Source of the DNA: Burkholderiaceae bacterium
GTDB lineage: Bacteria > Pseudomonadota > Gammaproteobacteria > Burkholderiales > Burkholderiaceae_E
Direction: 5' to 3'
Assembly (NCBI GenBank): GCA_027493945.1
Contig: JAOSJU010000002.1
Span: forward strand, 124,001 to 188,000
Length of the DNA stretch: 64,000 nt
The first letter of the stretch is position 1, and every line of letters begins with the position of its first letter. The position numbers were made by a program, and so were the translations under genes. The notes beneath the pieces were generated by a model that was given only the letters and a program-made list of their open reading frames with translations, did no database searches and was not told the DNA's origin. Below are positions 38,634-48,973 of this stretch, in pieces.

Positions 38634-39689
38634 ATGACCTGGCTGCCCAAGCCCGCCCTGCACCACCCGACGCTGCCGAAGAACCGTCTCGGCCTCACCC
38701 GCCGCGACTACGAAGGCAAGATCTCCACGCTGTGCGCCGGCTGCGGCCACGACTCGATCTCGGCCGCGATCGTCCAGGCCTGCTGGACCCTCGAAATCGA
38801 GCCGCACCGCATGGCCAAGCTGTCCGGAATCGGCTGTTCGAGCAAGACGCCCGACTACTTCCTCGGCAACGCGCACGGATTCAACTCGGTGCACGGCCGC
38901 ATGCCGTCGGTGCTCACCGGCGCCAGCCTCGCCAACCGCGAACTGCTCTACCTCGGCGTCTCGGGCGACGGCGACTCCGCGTCGATCGGGCTGGGCCAGT
39001 TCGCGCACCTGATGCGCCGCGGCGTGAACATGACCTACATCGTCGAGAACAACGGCGTCTACGGCCTGACGAAGGGGCAGTTCTCGGCCACCGCCGACCG
39101 GGGCTCGAAGTCCAGGCGCGGCGTGCTCAACAACGACTCGGCGATCGACCTCGTGCTGCTCGCGCTGCAGCTGGGCGCGACCTTCGTCGCGCGCGGCTTC
39201 TCGGGCGACAAGGCGCAGCTGGTGCCGCTGATCGAAGGCGCGCTCGCCCATCGCGGCGCGGCGTTCATCGACGTCGTGAGCCCCTGCGTCGCGTTCAACA
39301 ACCACGCCGGCAGCACGAAGAGCTACGACTACGTGCGCGAGCACAACGAGGCGGTCAACCGCATCGACTTCATGCCCGCGCGCAGCGAGATCACCGCCGA
39401 CTGCCCGCCCGGCGAGGTCACCGCGATCGTCCAGCACGACGGGTCGACGCTGAGGCTGCGCAAGCTCGCCGACGACTTCGACCCGACCGACCGGATCGCC
39501 GCGATGAACCACGTGATGGCGCACCAGGCCGGGGGCGAAATCGTCACCGGCCTGCTGTTCGTCGACGCCGACGCCGGCGACCTGCACGAGCGCATCGGCA
39601 CGCCGAAGGCCGCGATGAACCGGCTCGACGAGGTCGCGCTGTGTCCGGGCGGCGCGATGCTCGAGCGGATCAACGCCTCGCTGCGCTGA
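38634..39689 (+). CDS. 2-oxoacid:acceptor oxidoreductase subunit beta (ThDP-binding)
   Basis: This 351-residue subunit binds thiamine diphosphate and a 4Fe-4S cluster. ThDP and cluster motifs are visible: LCAGCGHDSISAAIVQACW, GIGCSSKTPDYFLGNAHGFN, the GDGDSASIGLGQFAHLMRR motif that starts GDG, and NNGVYGLTKGQFSATADRG. PCVAFNNHAGSTKSYDYVRE is family-specific. It begins 11 bp after the alpha subunit stop. With KorC and KorA it should oxidise a 2-oxoacid to acyl-CoA plus CO2. It converges on gltA. Confidence 0.93.
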   Translation: MTWLPKPALHHPTLPKNRLGLTRRDYEGKISTLCAGCGHDSISAAIVQACWTLEIEPHRMAKLSGIGCSSKTPDYFLGNAHGFNSVHGRMPSVLTGASLANRELLYLGVSGDGDSASIGLGQFAHLMRRGVNMTYIVENNGVYGLTKGQFSATADRGSKSRRGVLNNDSAIDLVLLALQLGATFVARGFSGDKAQLVPLIEGALAHRGAAFIDVVSPCVAFNNHAGSTKSYDYVREHNEAVNRIDFMPARSEITADCPPGEVTAIVQHDGSTLRLRKLADDFDPTDRIAAMNHVMAHQAGGEIVTGLLFVDADAGDLHERIGTPKAAMNRLDEVALCPGGAMLERINASLR

Positions 39690-39713
39690 GGCCGGGCCGG
39701 AACGGGCCCGGCC
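39690..39713. terminator. Convergent hairpin between korB and gltA
   Basis: A 9-bp perfect stem GGCCGGGCC / GGCCCGGCC (39690-39698 with 39705-39713) and 6-nt loop sits in the 29-bp gap between two converging stop codons. There is no T tract on either side, so it is at best a weak two-way terminator or an mRNA 3' stabiliser. Confidence 0.45.
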
Positions 39714-39718
39714 GCGCG

Positions 39719-41033
39719 CTACTTGCCCGCCTTCGCCGGCGCCTTGACGTCGCGCCGCACGTAGCCGGTGAACAGCTGGCGCGGGCGGCCGATCTTCTGG
39801 TCGGGATCGGCGATCATCTCGTTCCACTGCGAGATCCAGCCGACGGTGCGCGCCAGCGCGAAGATGCAGGTGAACATCTCGGTCGGGATGCCCAGCGCCT
39901 TCTGCACGATGCCCGAGTAGAAGTCGACGTTCGGGTACAGCTTGCGCGAGACGAAGTAGTCGTCTTCGAGCGCGATCTTCTCCAGCTTCATCGCCAGCGC
40001 GAACAGCGGGTCGTCGTGCAGGCCGAGCTCGGCGAGCACCTCATGGCAGGTTTCGCGCATCAGCTTGGCGCGCGGGTCGTAGTTCTTGTAGACGCGGTGC
40101 CCGAAGCCCATCAGCTTCACGCCCGAGTTCTTGTCCTTCACCTGGTCGATGAACTCGCCGATTCTCTCCACGCCGCCGATCTTCTGGATGTCGTTGAGCA
40201 TCACCAGGCAGGCCTCGTTCGCGCCGCCGTGCGCCGGGCCCCACAGCGTGGCGATGCCTGCGGCGATGCAGGCGAACGGATTGGCGCCCGAGGAGCCGGC
40301 CAGCCGCACCGTGGACGTGGAGGCGTTCTGCTCGTGGTCGGCGTGCAGGATCAGGATGCGATCGAGCGCGCGCACCAGCACGTCGTTCGGCCTGTACTCC
40401 TCGCAGGGCGTGGCGAACATCATCCGCATGAAGTTCGCCGCGTACGACAGGTGGTTCTGCGGGTACATGAACGGCTGGCCGGTCGAGTACTTGTAGGCCA
40501 TCGCCACCAGCGTCGGCATCTTCGCGATCAGGCGGATCGCCGAGATGAAGCGGTGCTCCGGATTGTTGATGTCGAGCGAGTCGTGATAGAAGGCGGACAG
40601 CGCGCCGACCATGCCCACCAGCACCGCCATCGGGTGCGCGTCGCGGCGGAACCCCCTGCAGGAAGCGCGCCATCTGCTCGTGCACCATCGTGTGACGGGT
40701 CACGCGCTGGTCGAAGTCGAGTCGCTGCGCCTCGTCGGGCAGTTCGCCGTTCAGCAGCAGGTAGCAGGTCTGCAGGTAGTCGCAGTGCTCGGCGATCTGC
40801 TCGATCGGGTAGCCGCGGTACAGCAGCTCGCCCTTGTCGCCGTCGATGTAGGTGATCTTCGACTCGCAGGCCGCGGTCGACATGAACCCGGGGTCGAAGG
40901 TGAACTTGCCGGTCTGCCCGTACAGTTTGCGGATGTCGATCACGTCCGGGCCGACCGTGCCGTGGTAGATCGGGAACTCGATCGGCGGCGTGCCATCCGA
41001 GAAGGAGAGCGTGGCTTTGTGCTGGACGGTCAT
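39719..41033 (-). CDS. gltA: Citrate synthase GltA (one-base frameshift)
   Basis: Type II hexameric citrate synthase condenses oxaloacetate with acetyl-CoA. The N-terminal part ([27 protein letters not shown]) and the rest ([54 protein letters not shown]) are in two frames. The break is in the C5 run at 40652-40656 (five G on the coding strand where CAG GGG TTC CGC needs four). Active-site His and the GFGHRVY block are intact. The repaired length is 437 residues. It follows sdhE by 68 bp and is the last gene of sdhCDAB-sdhE-gltA. Confidence 0.95.
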
Positions 41034-41101
41034 GGAACTCTTCCTTGGAGTTGAGGGTCAGGGTCGTCCCTGCCCCGGATGTTTCATCGTTCCCGCGCGG
41101 G

Positions 41102-41374
41102 TCAGACGCCTCGCAGCATCGCGAGCACCCGCTGCGCTTCGGGGGTGGCCGCCCCGCCATCGAGCTCGCACCGACCGAGGATCAGGTCGAGCAGTTCGCC
41201 GTCGCCCAGGTCGAGCAGCCGATCGAGGCCTGCGACGTCGTCGTCGGTGAGGCTCGACTCGAAGCGCTCGAAGAACCGCGCCATGACCAGGTCGTTCTCG
41301 AGCAGCCCGCGGCGTGCCCGCCAGCGCAGCCGTCGCCGACGCGCCTCGTCGGCCTGGTGCGCGCCCCCGGACAT
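41102..41374 (-). CDS. sdhE: FAD assembly factor SdhE
   Basis: This 90-residue protein promotes covalent flavinylation of SdhA. RWRARRGLLENDLVMARFFE contains the RGxxExD signature essential for interaction with SdhA (here RGLLEND). LGDGELLDLILGRCE is the typical C-terminal helix. The ATG at 41374 gives the expected length of about 90. It follows sdhB by 29 bp. Confidence 0.94.
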   Translation of the reverse strand: MSGGAHQADEARRRRLRWRARRGLLENDLVMARFFERFESSLTDDDVAGLDRLLDLGDGELLDLILGRCELDGGAATPEAQRVLAMLRGV

Positions 41375-41403
41375 CGGCCCGCGCTCCTGCTCGCCGCCGG
41401 CGC

Positions 41404-42162
41404 TCAGACCGAGCGCCGGACCAGCAGGTCCTTGATCTTGTTGATCGCCCGGTTCGGGTTCAGCCCCTTCGGGCAGACGTCGACGCAGTTCATGATCGAG
41501 CGGCAGCGGAACAGGCGATAGGGATCCTCGAGGTCGTCGAGCCGCTCGCTGGTGGCCTGGTCGCGGCTGTCGGACAGGAACCGGTAGGCCTGCAGCAACC
41601 CCGCCGGCCCGACGTACTTGTCGGGGTTCCACCAGAACGACGGGCAGGCGGTGGAGCAGCAGGCGCACAGGATGCACTCGTACAGCCCGTCGAGCTGCTC
41701 GCGCTCCTCGGGCGACTGCAGCCGCTCCTTCTCGGGCGGCGGCGTGTCGTCGATCACGTACGGCCGGATCGAGTGGTACTGCGCGAAGAACTGCGTCATG
41801 TCGACGATCAGGTCGCGGATCACCGGAATGCCGGGCAGCGGCCGCAGCACGATCGGCTCTTTCAGCTCGCGCAGGTTGGTGATGCACGCCAGGCCGTTCT
41901 TGCCGTTGATGTTCATCGCGTCGGAGCCGCACACCCCTTCGCGGCACGAGCGGCGGAACGCGAGCGAGTCGTCCTTCACCTGCTTGATGCGCAACAGCGC
42001 GTCGAGCAGCATCTTGTCGGTGAACCCGAGCTCGACCTCGAGATCCTGCATGTACGGCCGGGCGTCCTTGTCGGGATCGTAGCGATAGATCGAGAACTTC
42101 ACGACCCGCCTGCCATGCGCGGCGGACGCCGCGCTCTCCGGGGATTCGACCACTGCGCTCAT
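41404..42162 (-). CDS. sdhB: Succinate dehydrogenase iron-sulfur subunit
   Basis: This 252-residue subunit carries electrons from FAD to ubiquinone. The [2Fe-2S] cysteines are in SCREGVCGSDAMNINGKNGL. The [4Fe-4S] and [3Fe-4S] ligands are in CILCACCSTACPSFWWNPDK and in CRSIMNCVDVCPKGLNPNRA. The N-terminal KFSIYRYDPDKDARPYMQDL is canonical. The start follows an sdhA gap of 34 bp. Length and motifs are normal. Confidence 0.97.
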   Translation of the reverse strand: MSAVVESPESAASAAHGRRVVKFSIYRYDPDKDARPYMQDLEVELGFTDKMLLDALLRIKQVKDDSLAFRRSCREGVCGSDAMNINGKNGLACITNLRELKEPIVLRPLPGIPVIRDLIVDMTQFFAQYHSIRPYVIDDTPPPEKERLQSPEEREQLDGLYECILCACCSTACPSFWWNPDKYVGPAGLLQAYRFLSDSRDQATSERLDDLEDPYRLFRCRSIMNCVDVCPKGLNPNRAINKIKDLLVRRSV

Positions 42163-42196
42163 CGGGGCTCCTGCGCTTCGCGATATGTCGGTTGTC

Positions 42197-43987
42197 TCAG
42201 AAGGTGCGTGCCTTCGGCTCGAACGTCTCGACGGTGAGCGGCTTGACGTTCACCGGCTTGTACTCGAGGCGGTTGCCGTCGGAGTACCACAGCGTGTGCT
42301 TCAGCCAGTTGACGTCGTCGCGCTCGGGGTAGTCGCGGTGCGCATGCGCGCCGCGGCTTTCCTTGCGGGCCTCGGCCGAGGCGATCGTGGCGCGTGCGAC
42401 CTCGAGCAGGTTGTGCAACTCGAGCGCCTCGACGCGCGCGGTGTTGAACACCTGTGATTTGTCCTTCAGGTGCACTGCGTCGACGCGCGCCGCCATCGCG
42501 CCGATGACCTGCACGCCCTCGGCCAGCAGTTCCTTCGTGCGGAACACGCCGCAGTGCGACTGCATCGCGCGGCGGATGTCGCTGGCCACGTCCTGCGTGT
42601 TTTCGCCCGACGTCGAGCCGTCGAGCCTGGCGAGCCGCGCGAGCGCGGCGTCGCCGGCGTCGCGCGGCAGCAGCTTGTGGCTGGCATCCTTCGCCTTCGA
42701 GGCGACGATGTGGTTGCCGGCCGCGCGCCCGAACACGACCAGGTCGAGCAGCGAATTCGTGCCGAGCCGGTTGGCGCCGTGCACCGACACGCAGGCGCAT
42801 TCGCCGATCGCGTACAGGCCGCCCACCACCGAGTTGGGGTTGCCGTTCTTCGGTACGACCACCTGGCCGTGGTAGTTGGTGGGGATGCCGCCCATCTGGT
42901 AGTGAAGCGTGGGCACCACCGGAATCGGGTCGGTGATCGGGTCGACGTTGGCGAACTTGATGGAGATCTCGCGGATCGACGGCAGCCGCTTCATGATCGT
43001 CTCGGCGCCCAGGTGGTCGAGCTTGAGCAGCACGTAGTCGCCGTGGGGGCCCGCGCCGCGGCCCTCCTTGATCTCCTGGTCCATCGAGCGCGAGACGAAG
43101 TCGCGCGGAGCCAGGTCTTTCAGCGTGGGCGCGTAGCGCTCCATGAAGCGCTCGCCCTGCTTGTTCAGCAGGATGCCCCCCTCGCCGCGCACGCCCTCGG
43201 TGATCAGCACGCCGGCGCCCGCCACCCCGGTCGGGTGGAACTGCCAGAACTCCATGTCCTCGAGCGGGATGCCGGCCCGCGCGGCCATGCCCAGGCCGTC
43301 GCCGGTGTTGATGAACGCGTTGGTCGAGGCCGCGAAGATGCGCCCGGCCCCTCCGGTGGCGAACACGGTGACCTTCGACTCGAGCATCAGCAGCTCGCCG
43401 GTTTCCATCTCGAGGGCGACCACCCCGACGCAGTCGCCTTCGGAGTCGCGCACGATGTCGAGCGCCATCCACTCCACGAAAAACTGTGTGCGCGCGCGCA
43501 CGTTGCGCTGGTACAGCGTGTGCAGCAGCGCGTGGCCGGTGCGGTCGGCGGCCGCACAGGCACGCTGCACCGGCTTCTCGCCGAAGTTGGCGGTATGGCC
43601 GCCGAAGGGTCGCTGGTAGATGGTGCCGTCCGGGTTGCGGTCGAACGGCATGCCGAAGTGCTCGAGCTCGTAGACGACCTTCGGCGCTTCGCGGCACATG
43701 AACTCGATCGCGTCCTGGTCGCCCAGGTAGTCCGACCCCTTCACGGTGTCGAACATGTGCCAGTACCAGTTGTCCTCGCTCATGTTGCCCAGCGACGCAC
43801 CGATGCCGCCCTGCGCGGCCACCGTGTGCGAGCGGGTGGGAAACACTTTCGAGAGCACCGCCACGTCGTAGCCGGCCTCGGCCAGCTGCAGCGAACAGCG
43901 CATGCCCGCGCCGCCGGCCCCGACGATGACCGCATCGAACTTGCGCCGCGGCAGGTTGTTCGAGAGCTGGTTCAGCACGTCGGCCAT
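42197..43987 (-). CDS. sdhA: Succinate dehydrogenase flavoprotein subunit
   Basis: This 596-residue subunit oxidises succinate. The FAD motif VIVGAGGAGMRCSLQLAEAG is at the N terminus. The covalent-flavin histidine is in PTRSHTVAAQGGIGASLGN. Substrate-site blocks include FHPTGVAGAGVLITEGVRGE and the arginine region YQMGGIPTNYHGQV. It follows sdhD by 1 bp. No frameshift is seen. Confidence 0.98.
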   Translation of the reverse strand: MADVLNQLSNNLPRRKFDAVIVGAGGAGMRCSLQLAEAGYDVAVLSKVFPTRSHTVAAQGGIGASLGNMSEDNWYWHMFDTVKGSDYLGDQDAIEFMCREAPKVVYELEHFGMPFDRNPDGTIYQRPFGGHTANFGEKPVQRACAAADRTGHALLHTLYQRNVRARTQFFVEWMALDIVRDSEGDCVGVVALEMETGELLMLESKVTVFATGGAGRIFAASTNAFINTGDGLGMAARAGIPLEDMEFWQFHPTGVAGAGVLITEGVRGEGGILLNKQGERFMERYAPTLKDLAPRDFVSRSMDQEIKEGRGAGPHGDYVLLKLDHLGAETIMKRLPSIREISIKFANVDPITDPIPVVPTLHYQMGGIPTNYHGQVVVPKNGNPNSVVGGLYAIGECACVSVHGANRLGTNSLLDLVVFGRAAGNHIVASKAKDASHKLLPRDAGDAALARLARLDGSTSGENTQDVASDIRRAMQSHCGVFRTKELLAEGVQVIGAMAARVDAVHLKDKSQVFNTARVEALELHNLLEVARATIASAEARKESRGAHAHRDYPERDDVNWLKHTLWYSDGNRLEYKPVNVKPLTVETFEPKARTF

Positions 43988-43988
43988 C

Positions 43989-44339
43989 TCAGACGCTCCA
44001 GAGGATGATGACTGCCCAGCACGCGTAGGCGATCAGAAGCACGATCGAGGCCGCCTGCAGCGCCAGCCGCAGGCCGATCGGCTTGATGTAGTCCATGTAG
44101 ATGTCGCGCACGCCGACCCAGGCGTGCCAGATGAGCGCGAGCAGCGCCACCAGCGTGAGCACTTTCATCCATTGCGACGCGAACAGCCCGGCCCAGGTGC
44201 CGTAGGTGAGTTCGGGCAGCGCCAGCAGCGAAACGAGCAGCACCGCCGTATAGACGGCCATCACGACCGCGGTGAAGCGCTGCGCGAGCCAGTCGCGCAG
44301 GCCGTAGTGCGCGCCGACGACGATTCGTTTGTCAGTCAT
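43989..44339 (-). CDS. sdhD: Succinate dehydrogenase membrane anchor subunit SdhD
   Basis: This 116-residue protein has three membrane segments: FTAVVMAVYTAVLLVSLLAL, VLTLVALLALIWHAWVGVRD and ALQAASIVLLIAYACWAVII. The haem/quinone-region histidine is in LIWHAWVGVRDIYMDYIKP. I chose ATG at 44339 (TDKRIVVGAHYGLRDW); an in-frame GTG lies three codons upstream. It lies between sdhC and sdhA with gaps of 1-14 bp. Confidence 0.94.
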   Translation of the reverse strand: MTDKRIVVGAHYGLRDWLAQRFTAVVMAVYTAVLLVSLLALPELTYGTWAGLFASQWMKVLTLVALLALIWHAWVGVRDIYMDYIKPIGLRLALQAASIVLLIAYACWAVIILWSV

Positions 44340-44353
44340 TGTGGCCACCGTGG

Positions 44354-44797
44354 TCAGAACAGGCCGAACAGCTTCGACGCGATGATCAGCGTGAGCGCCA
44401 GGCTCACCGCCAGCACGATCGCCGCTGAAGTACGGCCGCCGGCCTTGGTCATCCCGATATCCATGTCCATCAGCAGGTGGCGCACGCCGGCACAGAAGTG
44501 GTGCAGGTACGCCCAGATCAGGCCGAGCAGCACCAGCTTCGCGAACCAGTTCGAGACCACCGCCCGCCAGGTCTCGAAGCTCAGTTCGGAGGTGAGGCTC
44601 TGCTGGAACAGGTAGAGCACGAACGGCAGGCCGACGAGGAACATCAGCGCGCCGCTGATGCGGTGCAGGATCGAGACCAGCGCGGCGAGCGGCAGCCGGT
44701 AGCGGAGGGCGATGTCGGTGATGTGGATGTTGCGGAAGCGGGGTCGGGCTCCGCTTTGCGGATTGCGCAGCATCGATTTGTCCAGCGCGTCGGCCAT
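44354..44797 (-). CDS. sdhC: Succinate dehydrogenase cytochrome b556 subunit SdhC
   Basis: This 147-residue subunit anchors SDH and ligates haem b. SILHRISGALMFLVGLPFVL is the conserved first helix (motif S-x-x-H-R-x-S-G). The haem-ligand histidine region is YLHHFCAGVRHLLMDMDIG. A third helix TSAAIVLAVSLALTLIIASK ends the protein. The ATG at 44797 is preceded by GGGGGCG and lies about 23 nt from the predicted transcription start; further-upstream starts would lie in the promoter. Confidence 0.93.
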   Translation of the reverse strand: MADALDKSMLRNPQSGARPRFRNIHITDIALRYRLPLAALVSILHRISGALMFLVGLPFVLYLFQQSLTSELSFETWRAVVSNWFAKLVLLGLIWAYLHHFCAGVRHLLMDMDIGMTKAGGRTSAAIVLAVSLALTLIIASKLFGLF

Positions 44798-44826
44798 ATC
44801 GCCCCCGTTGATCGCAAAACCTTCGT

Positions 44827-44856
44827 ATTCTGAACCAATTTGGCGCAATGCACCAA
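44827..44856 (-). promoter_or_regulatory. Putative sdhC promoter
   Basis: On the minus strand TTGGTG (44856-44851) is followed after 18 bp by CAGAAT (44832-44827). This would begin transcription near 44820, just before the sdhC ATG. The hexamers are moderate matches only. It would drive sdhCDAB-sdhE-gltA. Confidence 0.4.
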
Positions 44857-44912
44857 ACGCCCGCTTCGCCAACGCGCGTTTTGCGGCGCGTCTCCCGCGG
44901 CGCCGGCCGCGC

Positions 44913-45737
44913 TCAGCTCAACTCGTTGTAGTAGTGGTGCCGCTGCGTCACGCAGTAGCCGCGCCGCAACTCCACCGGCTCGTCGCCGTAGGTGTGCGAG
45001 ACGCGCTCGACCAGCAGCAGCGGCGATCCGTCTTCCACCTGCAGCGTACGCGCGCGGCCGCGATCGGCCGCGACCGCCTTGAGCCGCTCGGCCGCGCCGA
45101 TCATGCGCACGCCGAACTCGGTTTCGAACATCAGGTAGAGCGGGCCGTGCCAGGCGTCGAGGCGCTCGGCCGAGAGCCCGCGAAAGCGCGAGCCCGGCAG
45201 CCAGATCTCGTCGAGCACCGTCGGCTCGCCGTCGGCCTCGAGAAGCCGGCGGATCAGCACCACCGCCTCGCCGGCGCGCAGCCCCAGCGCGCGCGCCACC
45301 TCGCTGGGCGCGCGTAGCCGGCGGCATTCGAGCACGCGGCTGGTCATGACCATGCCCGGCCCCGCTTCGCCGGCGCCGGCCACGGCGCGCGCCTCGGCAC
45401 CCGCATCGGCCTCGTCGGGGCGCAGGCGCAGGAAGCGGAACTGCGTGCGCACCTCGCGGTGCGAAGCGACGAACGTGCCTCTTCCCTGCCGGCGCACCAC
45501 GAGGTTTGCGGCGGCCAGCTCGTCGATCGCCTTGCGAACCGTGCCCTGGCTCACGCGGTAGCGCGCCGCGAGCTCCACCTCGCTGGGAATCGCCTCGCCG
45601 GGCTTCCACTCGCCCGACTGCAGGCCACGCAGCAGCAGCTCGCGGATCTGTCGATACAGCGGCGCGAAAGTCGGCCCGGCGCCGGCCGCGGAGGCCGTGC
45701 CGTCGTCGTGTCGCGCTGTCCGGGAGGCCTCGCTCAT
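44913..45737 (-). CDS. GntR-family (HutC/UTRA) transcriptional regulator
   Basis: This 274-residue regulator has an N-terminal winged helix (PLYRQIRELLLRGLQSGEWK, IPSEVELAARYRVSQGTVRK, VVRRQGRGTFVASH) and a C-terminal UTRA ligand domain (VVLIRRLLEADGEPTVLDEI, LLLVERVSHTYGDEPVELRR). HutC-type GntR proteins sense a small carboxylate or amino acid. Its position between the sdh-gltA and mdh-prp-acnA operons suggests control of TCA and methylcitrate genes. A palindrome TCTTATATAAGA lies 48 bp upstream of its start, in the shared intergenic region, and is a likely operator. Confidence 0.9.
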   Translation of the reverse strand: MSEASRTARHDDGTASAAGAGPTFAPLYRQIRELLLRGLQSGEWKPGEAIPSEVELAARYRVSQGTVRKAIDELAAANLVVRRQGRGTFVASHREVRTQFRFLRLRPDEADAGAEARAVAGAGEAGPGMVMTSRVLECRRLRAPSEVARALGLRAGEAVVLIRRLLEADGEPTVLDEIWLPGSRFRGLSAERLDAWHGPLYLMFETEFGVRMIGAAERLKAVAADRGRARTLQVEDGSPLLLVERVSHTYGDEPVELRRGYCVTQRHHYYNELS

Positions 45738-45777
45738 GGCGGCGATTGAACCACGCCCGCCCCTCGGATGTCTAGTT

Positions 45778-45796
45778 TCTTATGTCTTATATAAGA
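45778..45796. promoter_or_regulatory. Candidate GntR operator
   Basis: TCTTATG (45778-45784) is followed by the perfect 12-bp palindrome TCTTATATAAGA (45785-45796), so three TCTTAT/ATAAGA half-sites stand in a row. The AT-rich block stands out in this GC-rich DNA. It lies 13 bp upstream of the mdh -35 and 48 bp before the GntR start, suiting joint control of mdh and autoregulation. Confidence 0.65.
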
Positions 45797-45808
45797 TATC
45801 TGTGAGGC

Positions 45809-45837
45809 TTGACACTGGCGACGGCCGATCCTAGACT
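45809..45837 (+). promoter_or_regulatory. mdh promoter
   Basis: TTGACA at 45809-45814 (perfect -35), a 17-bp spacer, and TAGACT at 45832-45837 (4/6 match to the -10). Transcription would begin near 45844, about 39 nt before the mdh ATG. Confidence 0.75.
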
Positions 45838-45882
45838 ACCCGCCGTCCCCGGTTTCACCCCTCCCCCACGAAAGGTCGTCCC

Positions 45883-46866
<984 letters not shown>

Positions 46867-46874
46867 GGCCCGTC

Positions 46875-47753
46875 ATGAGCACCCCAGGACGCAAGTTCCG
46901 CGACGCGCTCGCCGCCGAGCAGCCGCTGCAGATTCCCGGCGCGATCAACGCCAATCACGCGCTTCTCGCCCGGCACGCCGGCTTTCGCGCGATCTACCTG
47001 TCGGGCGGCGGCGTCGCCGCCGGCTCGCTCGGCCTGCCCGACCTCGGCATCACCGGGCTCGAAGACGTGCTGGTCGACGTGCGCCGCATCACCGACGTCT
47101 GCGACCTGCCGCTGCTGGTCGACGTCGACACCGGCTTCGGCGCCTCGGCGTTCAACGTCGCGCGCACCACGAAGTCGCTGGCCAGGGCGGGCGCGGCCGC
47201 GATGCACATCGAGGACCAGGTGGGCGCGAAGCGCTGCGGCCACCGCCCCGGCAAGGAGATCGTCAGTCAGGACGAAATGGCCGACCGCATCAAGGCGGCC
47301 GTCGACGCCCGCACCGACCCCGACTTCTTCGTCATGGCCCGCACCGACGCGCTGGCGGTCGAGGGCCTCGAACGCGCGATCGAGCGCGCGGTGGCCTGCG
47401 TCGAGGCCGGGGCCGACGGCATCTTCCCCGAGGCGATGACCGAGCTGTCGATGTACCGGCGCTTCGCCAACGCGGTGAAGGTGCCGGTGCTGGCCAACAT
47501 CACCGAGTTCGGCCAGACGCCGCTGTTCACCGTCGACGAGCTTCGCGGCGCCGGCGTCGCGATCGCGCTCTACCCGCTTTCGGCATTCCGCGCGATGAAC
47601 AAGGCGGCCGACAACGTCTACCGCACACTGCGCCGCGACGGCACGCAGCAGGCGGCGGTGCCGACGATGCAGACACGCCAGGAACTGTACGACTCGATCG
47701 GTTACTGGGACTACGAGCGCAAGCTCGACACGCTGTTCACGCGCCCGAAGTGA
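46875..47753 (+). CDS. prpB: 2-methylisocitrate lyase PrpB
   Basis: This 292-residue enzyme splits 2-methylisocitrate to pyruvate and succinate, the last step of the methylcitrate cycle. It is of the isocitrate-lyase/PEP-mutase fold: [18 protein letters not shown], the Mg site [19 protein letters not shown], and the active-site loop [18 protein letters not shown] with the KRCGH motif. It starts 8 bp after mdh. Confidence 0.97.
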   Translation: MSTPGRKFRDALAAEQPLQIPGAINANHALLARHAGFRAIYLSGGGVAAGSLGLPDLGITGLEDVLVDVRRITDVCDLPLLVDVDTGFGASAFNVARTTKSLARAGAAAMHIEDQVGAKRCGHRPGKEIVSQDEMADRIKAAVDARTDPDFFVMARTDALAVEGLERAIERAVACVEAGADGIFPEAMTELSMYRRFANAVKVPVLANITEFGQTPLFTVDELRGAGVAIALYPLSAFRAMNKAADNVYRTLRRDGTQQAAVPTMQTRQELYDSIGYWDYERKLDTLFTRPK

Positions 47754-47775
47754 GCGCGCCCCACACGGAACGACC

Positions 47776-48934
47776 ATGAGCAACGAGACCCAGAACCCCG
47801 GCTTCAAGCCGAAGAAGTCGGTCGCGCTTTCGGGAGTCACCGCCGGCAACACCGCGCTGTGCACCGTGGGCCGCACCGGCAACGACCTGCACTACCGCGG
47901 CTACGACATCCTCGACATCGCCGAGGCCGCCGAGTTCGGAGGAGATCGCGCACCTGCTGGTGCACGGCAAGCTGCCCAACCGCGCCGAACTGGCCGGCTA
48001 CAAGGCGAAGCTGCGCGCGCTGCGCGGGCTGCCGGCGAACGTGAAGGCGGCGCTCGAGTGGCTGCCGGCCTCGGCGCACCCGATGGACGTGATGCGCACC
48101 GGCGTCTCCGCGCTCGGCTGCAACCTGCCCGAGAAGGACGATCACAACCTCGCCGGCGCGCGCGACATCGCCGACCGGTTGATGGCCTGCCTGGGCCCGA
48201 TGCTGCTCTACTGGTACCACTACTCCTGCAACGGCCGGCGCATCGAGGTCGAGACCGACGACGACTCGATCGGCGGCCACTTCCTGCACCTGCTGCACGG
48301 GCGCGAGCCCCCGGCGCTGTGGGTGCGCGCGATGCACACGTCGCTGATCCTGTACGCCGAGCACGAGTTCAACGCGTCCACCTTCGCTGCCCGCGTGATC
48401 GCCGGAACCGGCTCGGACATGTATTCGTCGATCGCCGGCGCGATCGGCGCGCTGCGCGGCCCGAAGCACGGCGGCGCCAACGAGGTCGCCTTCGAGATCC
48501 AGAAGCGCTATGACACGCCCGACGAGGCCGAGGCCGACATCCGCCGCCGGGTCGAGAACAAGGAGGTCGTCATCGGCTTCGGCCACCCGGTCTACACGGT
48601 CTCCGATCCGCGCAACGCGGTGATCAGGGAGGTCGCGCGCAAGCTCTCGAAGGAGGCCGGCAACACGAAGATGTTCGACATCGCCGCACGCCTCGAGACC
48701 GTCATGTGGGACGCGAAGAAGATGTTCCCGAACCTCGACTGGTTCAGCGCGGTCAGCTACCACATGATGGGCGTGCCCACCGCGATGTTCACGCCGCTGT
48801 TCGTGATCGCGCGCACCTCCGGATGGACCGCGCACGTGATCGAGCAGCGCATCGACAACAAGATCATCCGGCCGAGCGGCAACTACGTCGGTCCCGAGAA
48901 CCTGAAGTTCGTGCCGCTCGACAAGCGCAGGTAA
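47776..48934 (+). CDS. prpC: 2-methylcitrate synthase PrpC (one-base frameshift)
   Basis: PrpC condenses propionyl-CoA with oxaloacetate. The N-terminal part ([35 protein letters not shown]) is in one frame. The rest ([77 protein letters not shown]) is in another. The join is at 47938-47939 (TTCGGAG should read TTC GAG; one extra G). The repaired length is 385 residues. It differs from the neighbouring GltA in length and in the HPVYT active-site segment. Confidence 0.95.
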
Positions 48935-48973
48935 ACGCATCCCGATCCCCCTACCCCGACGGACACACGCAAC

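Noticed and set aside
34709..38698. Long minus-strand open frame continuing beyond the PA2779-type gene
   Set aside because: Only 34316-34708 has a signal peptide, ribosome site and family match; the rest is antisense to korCAB.
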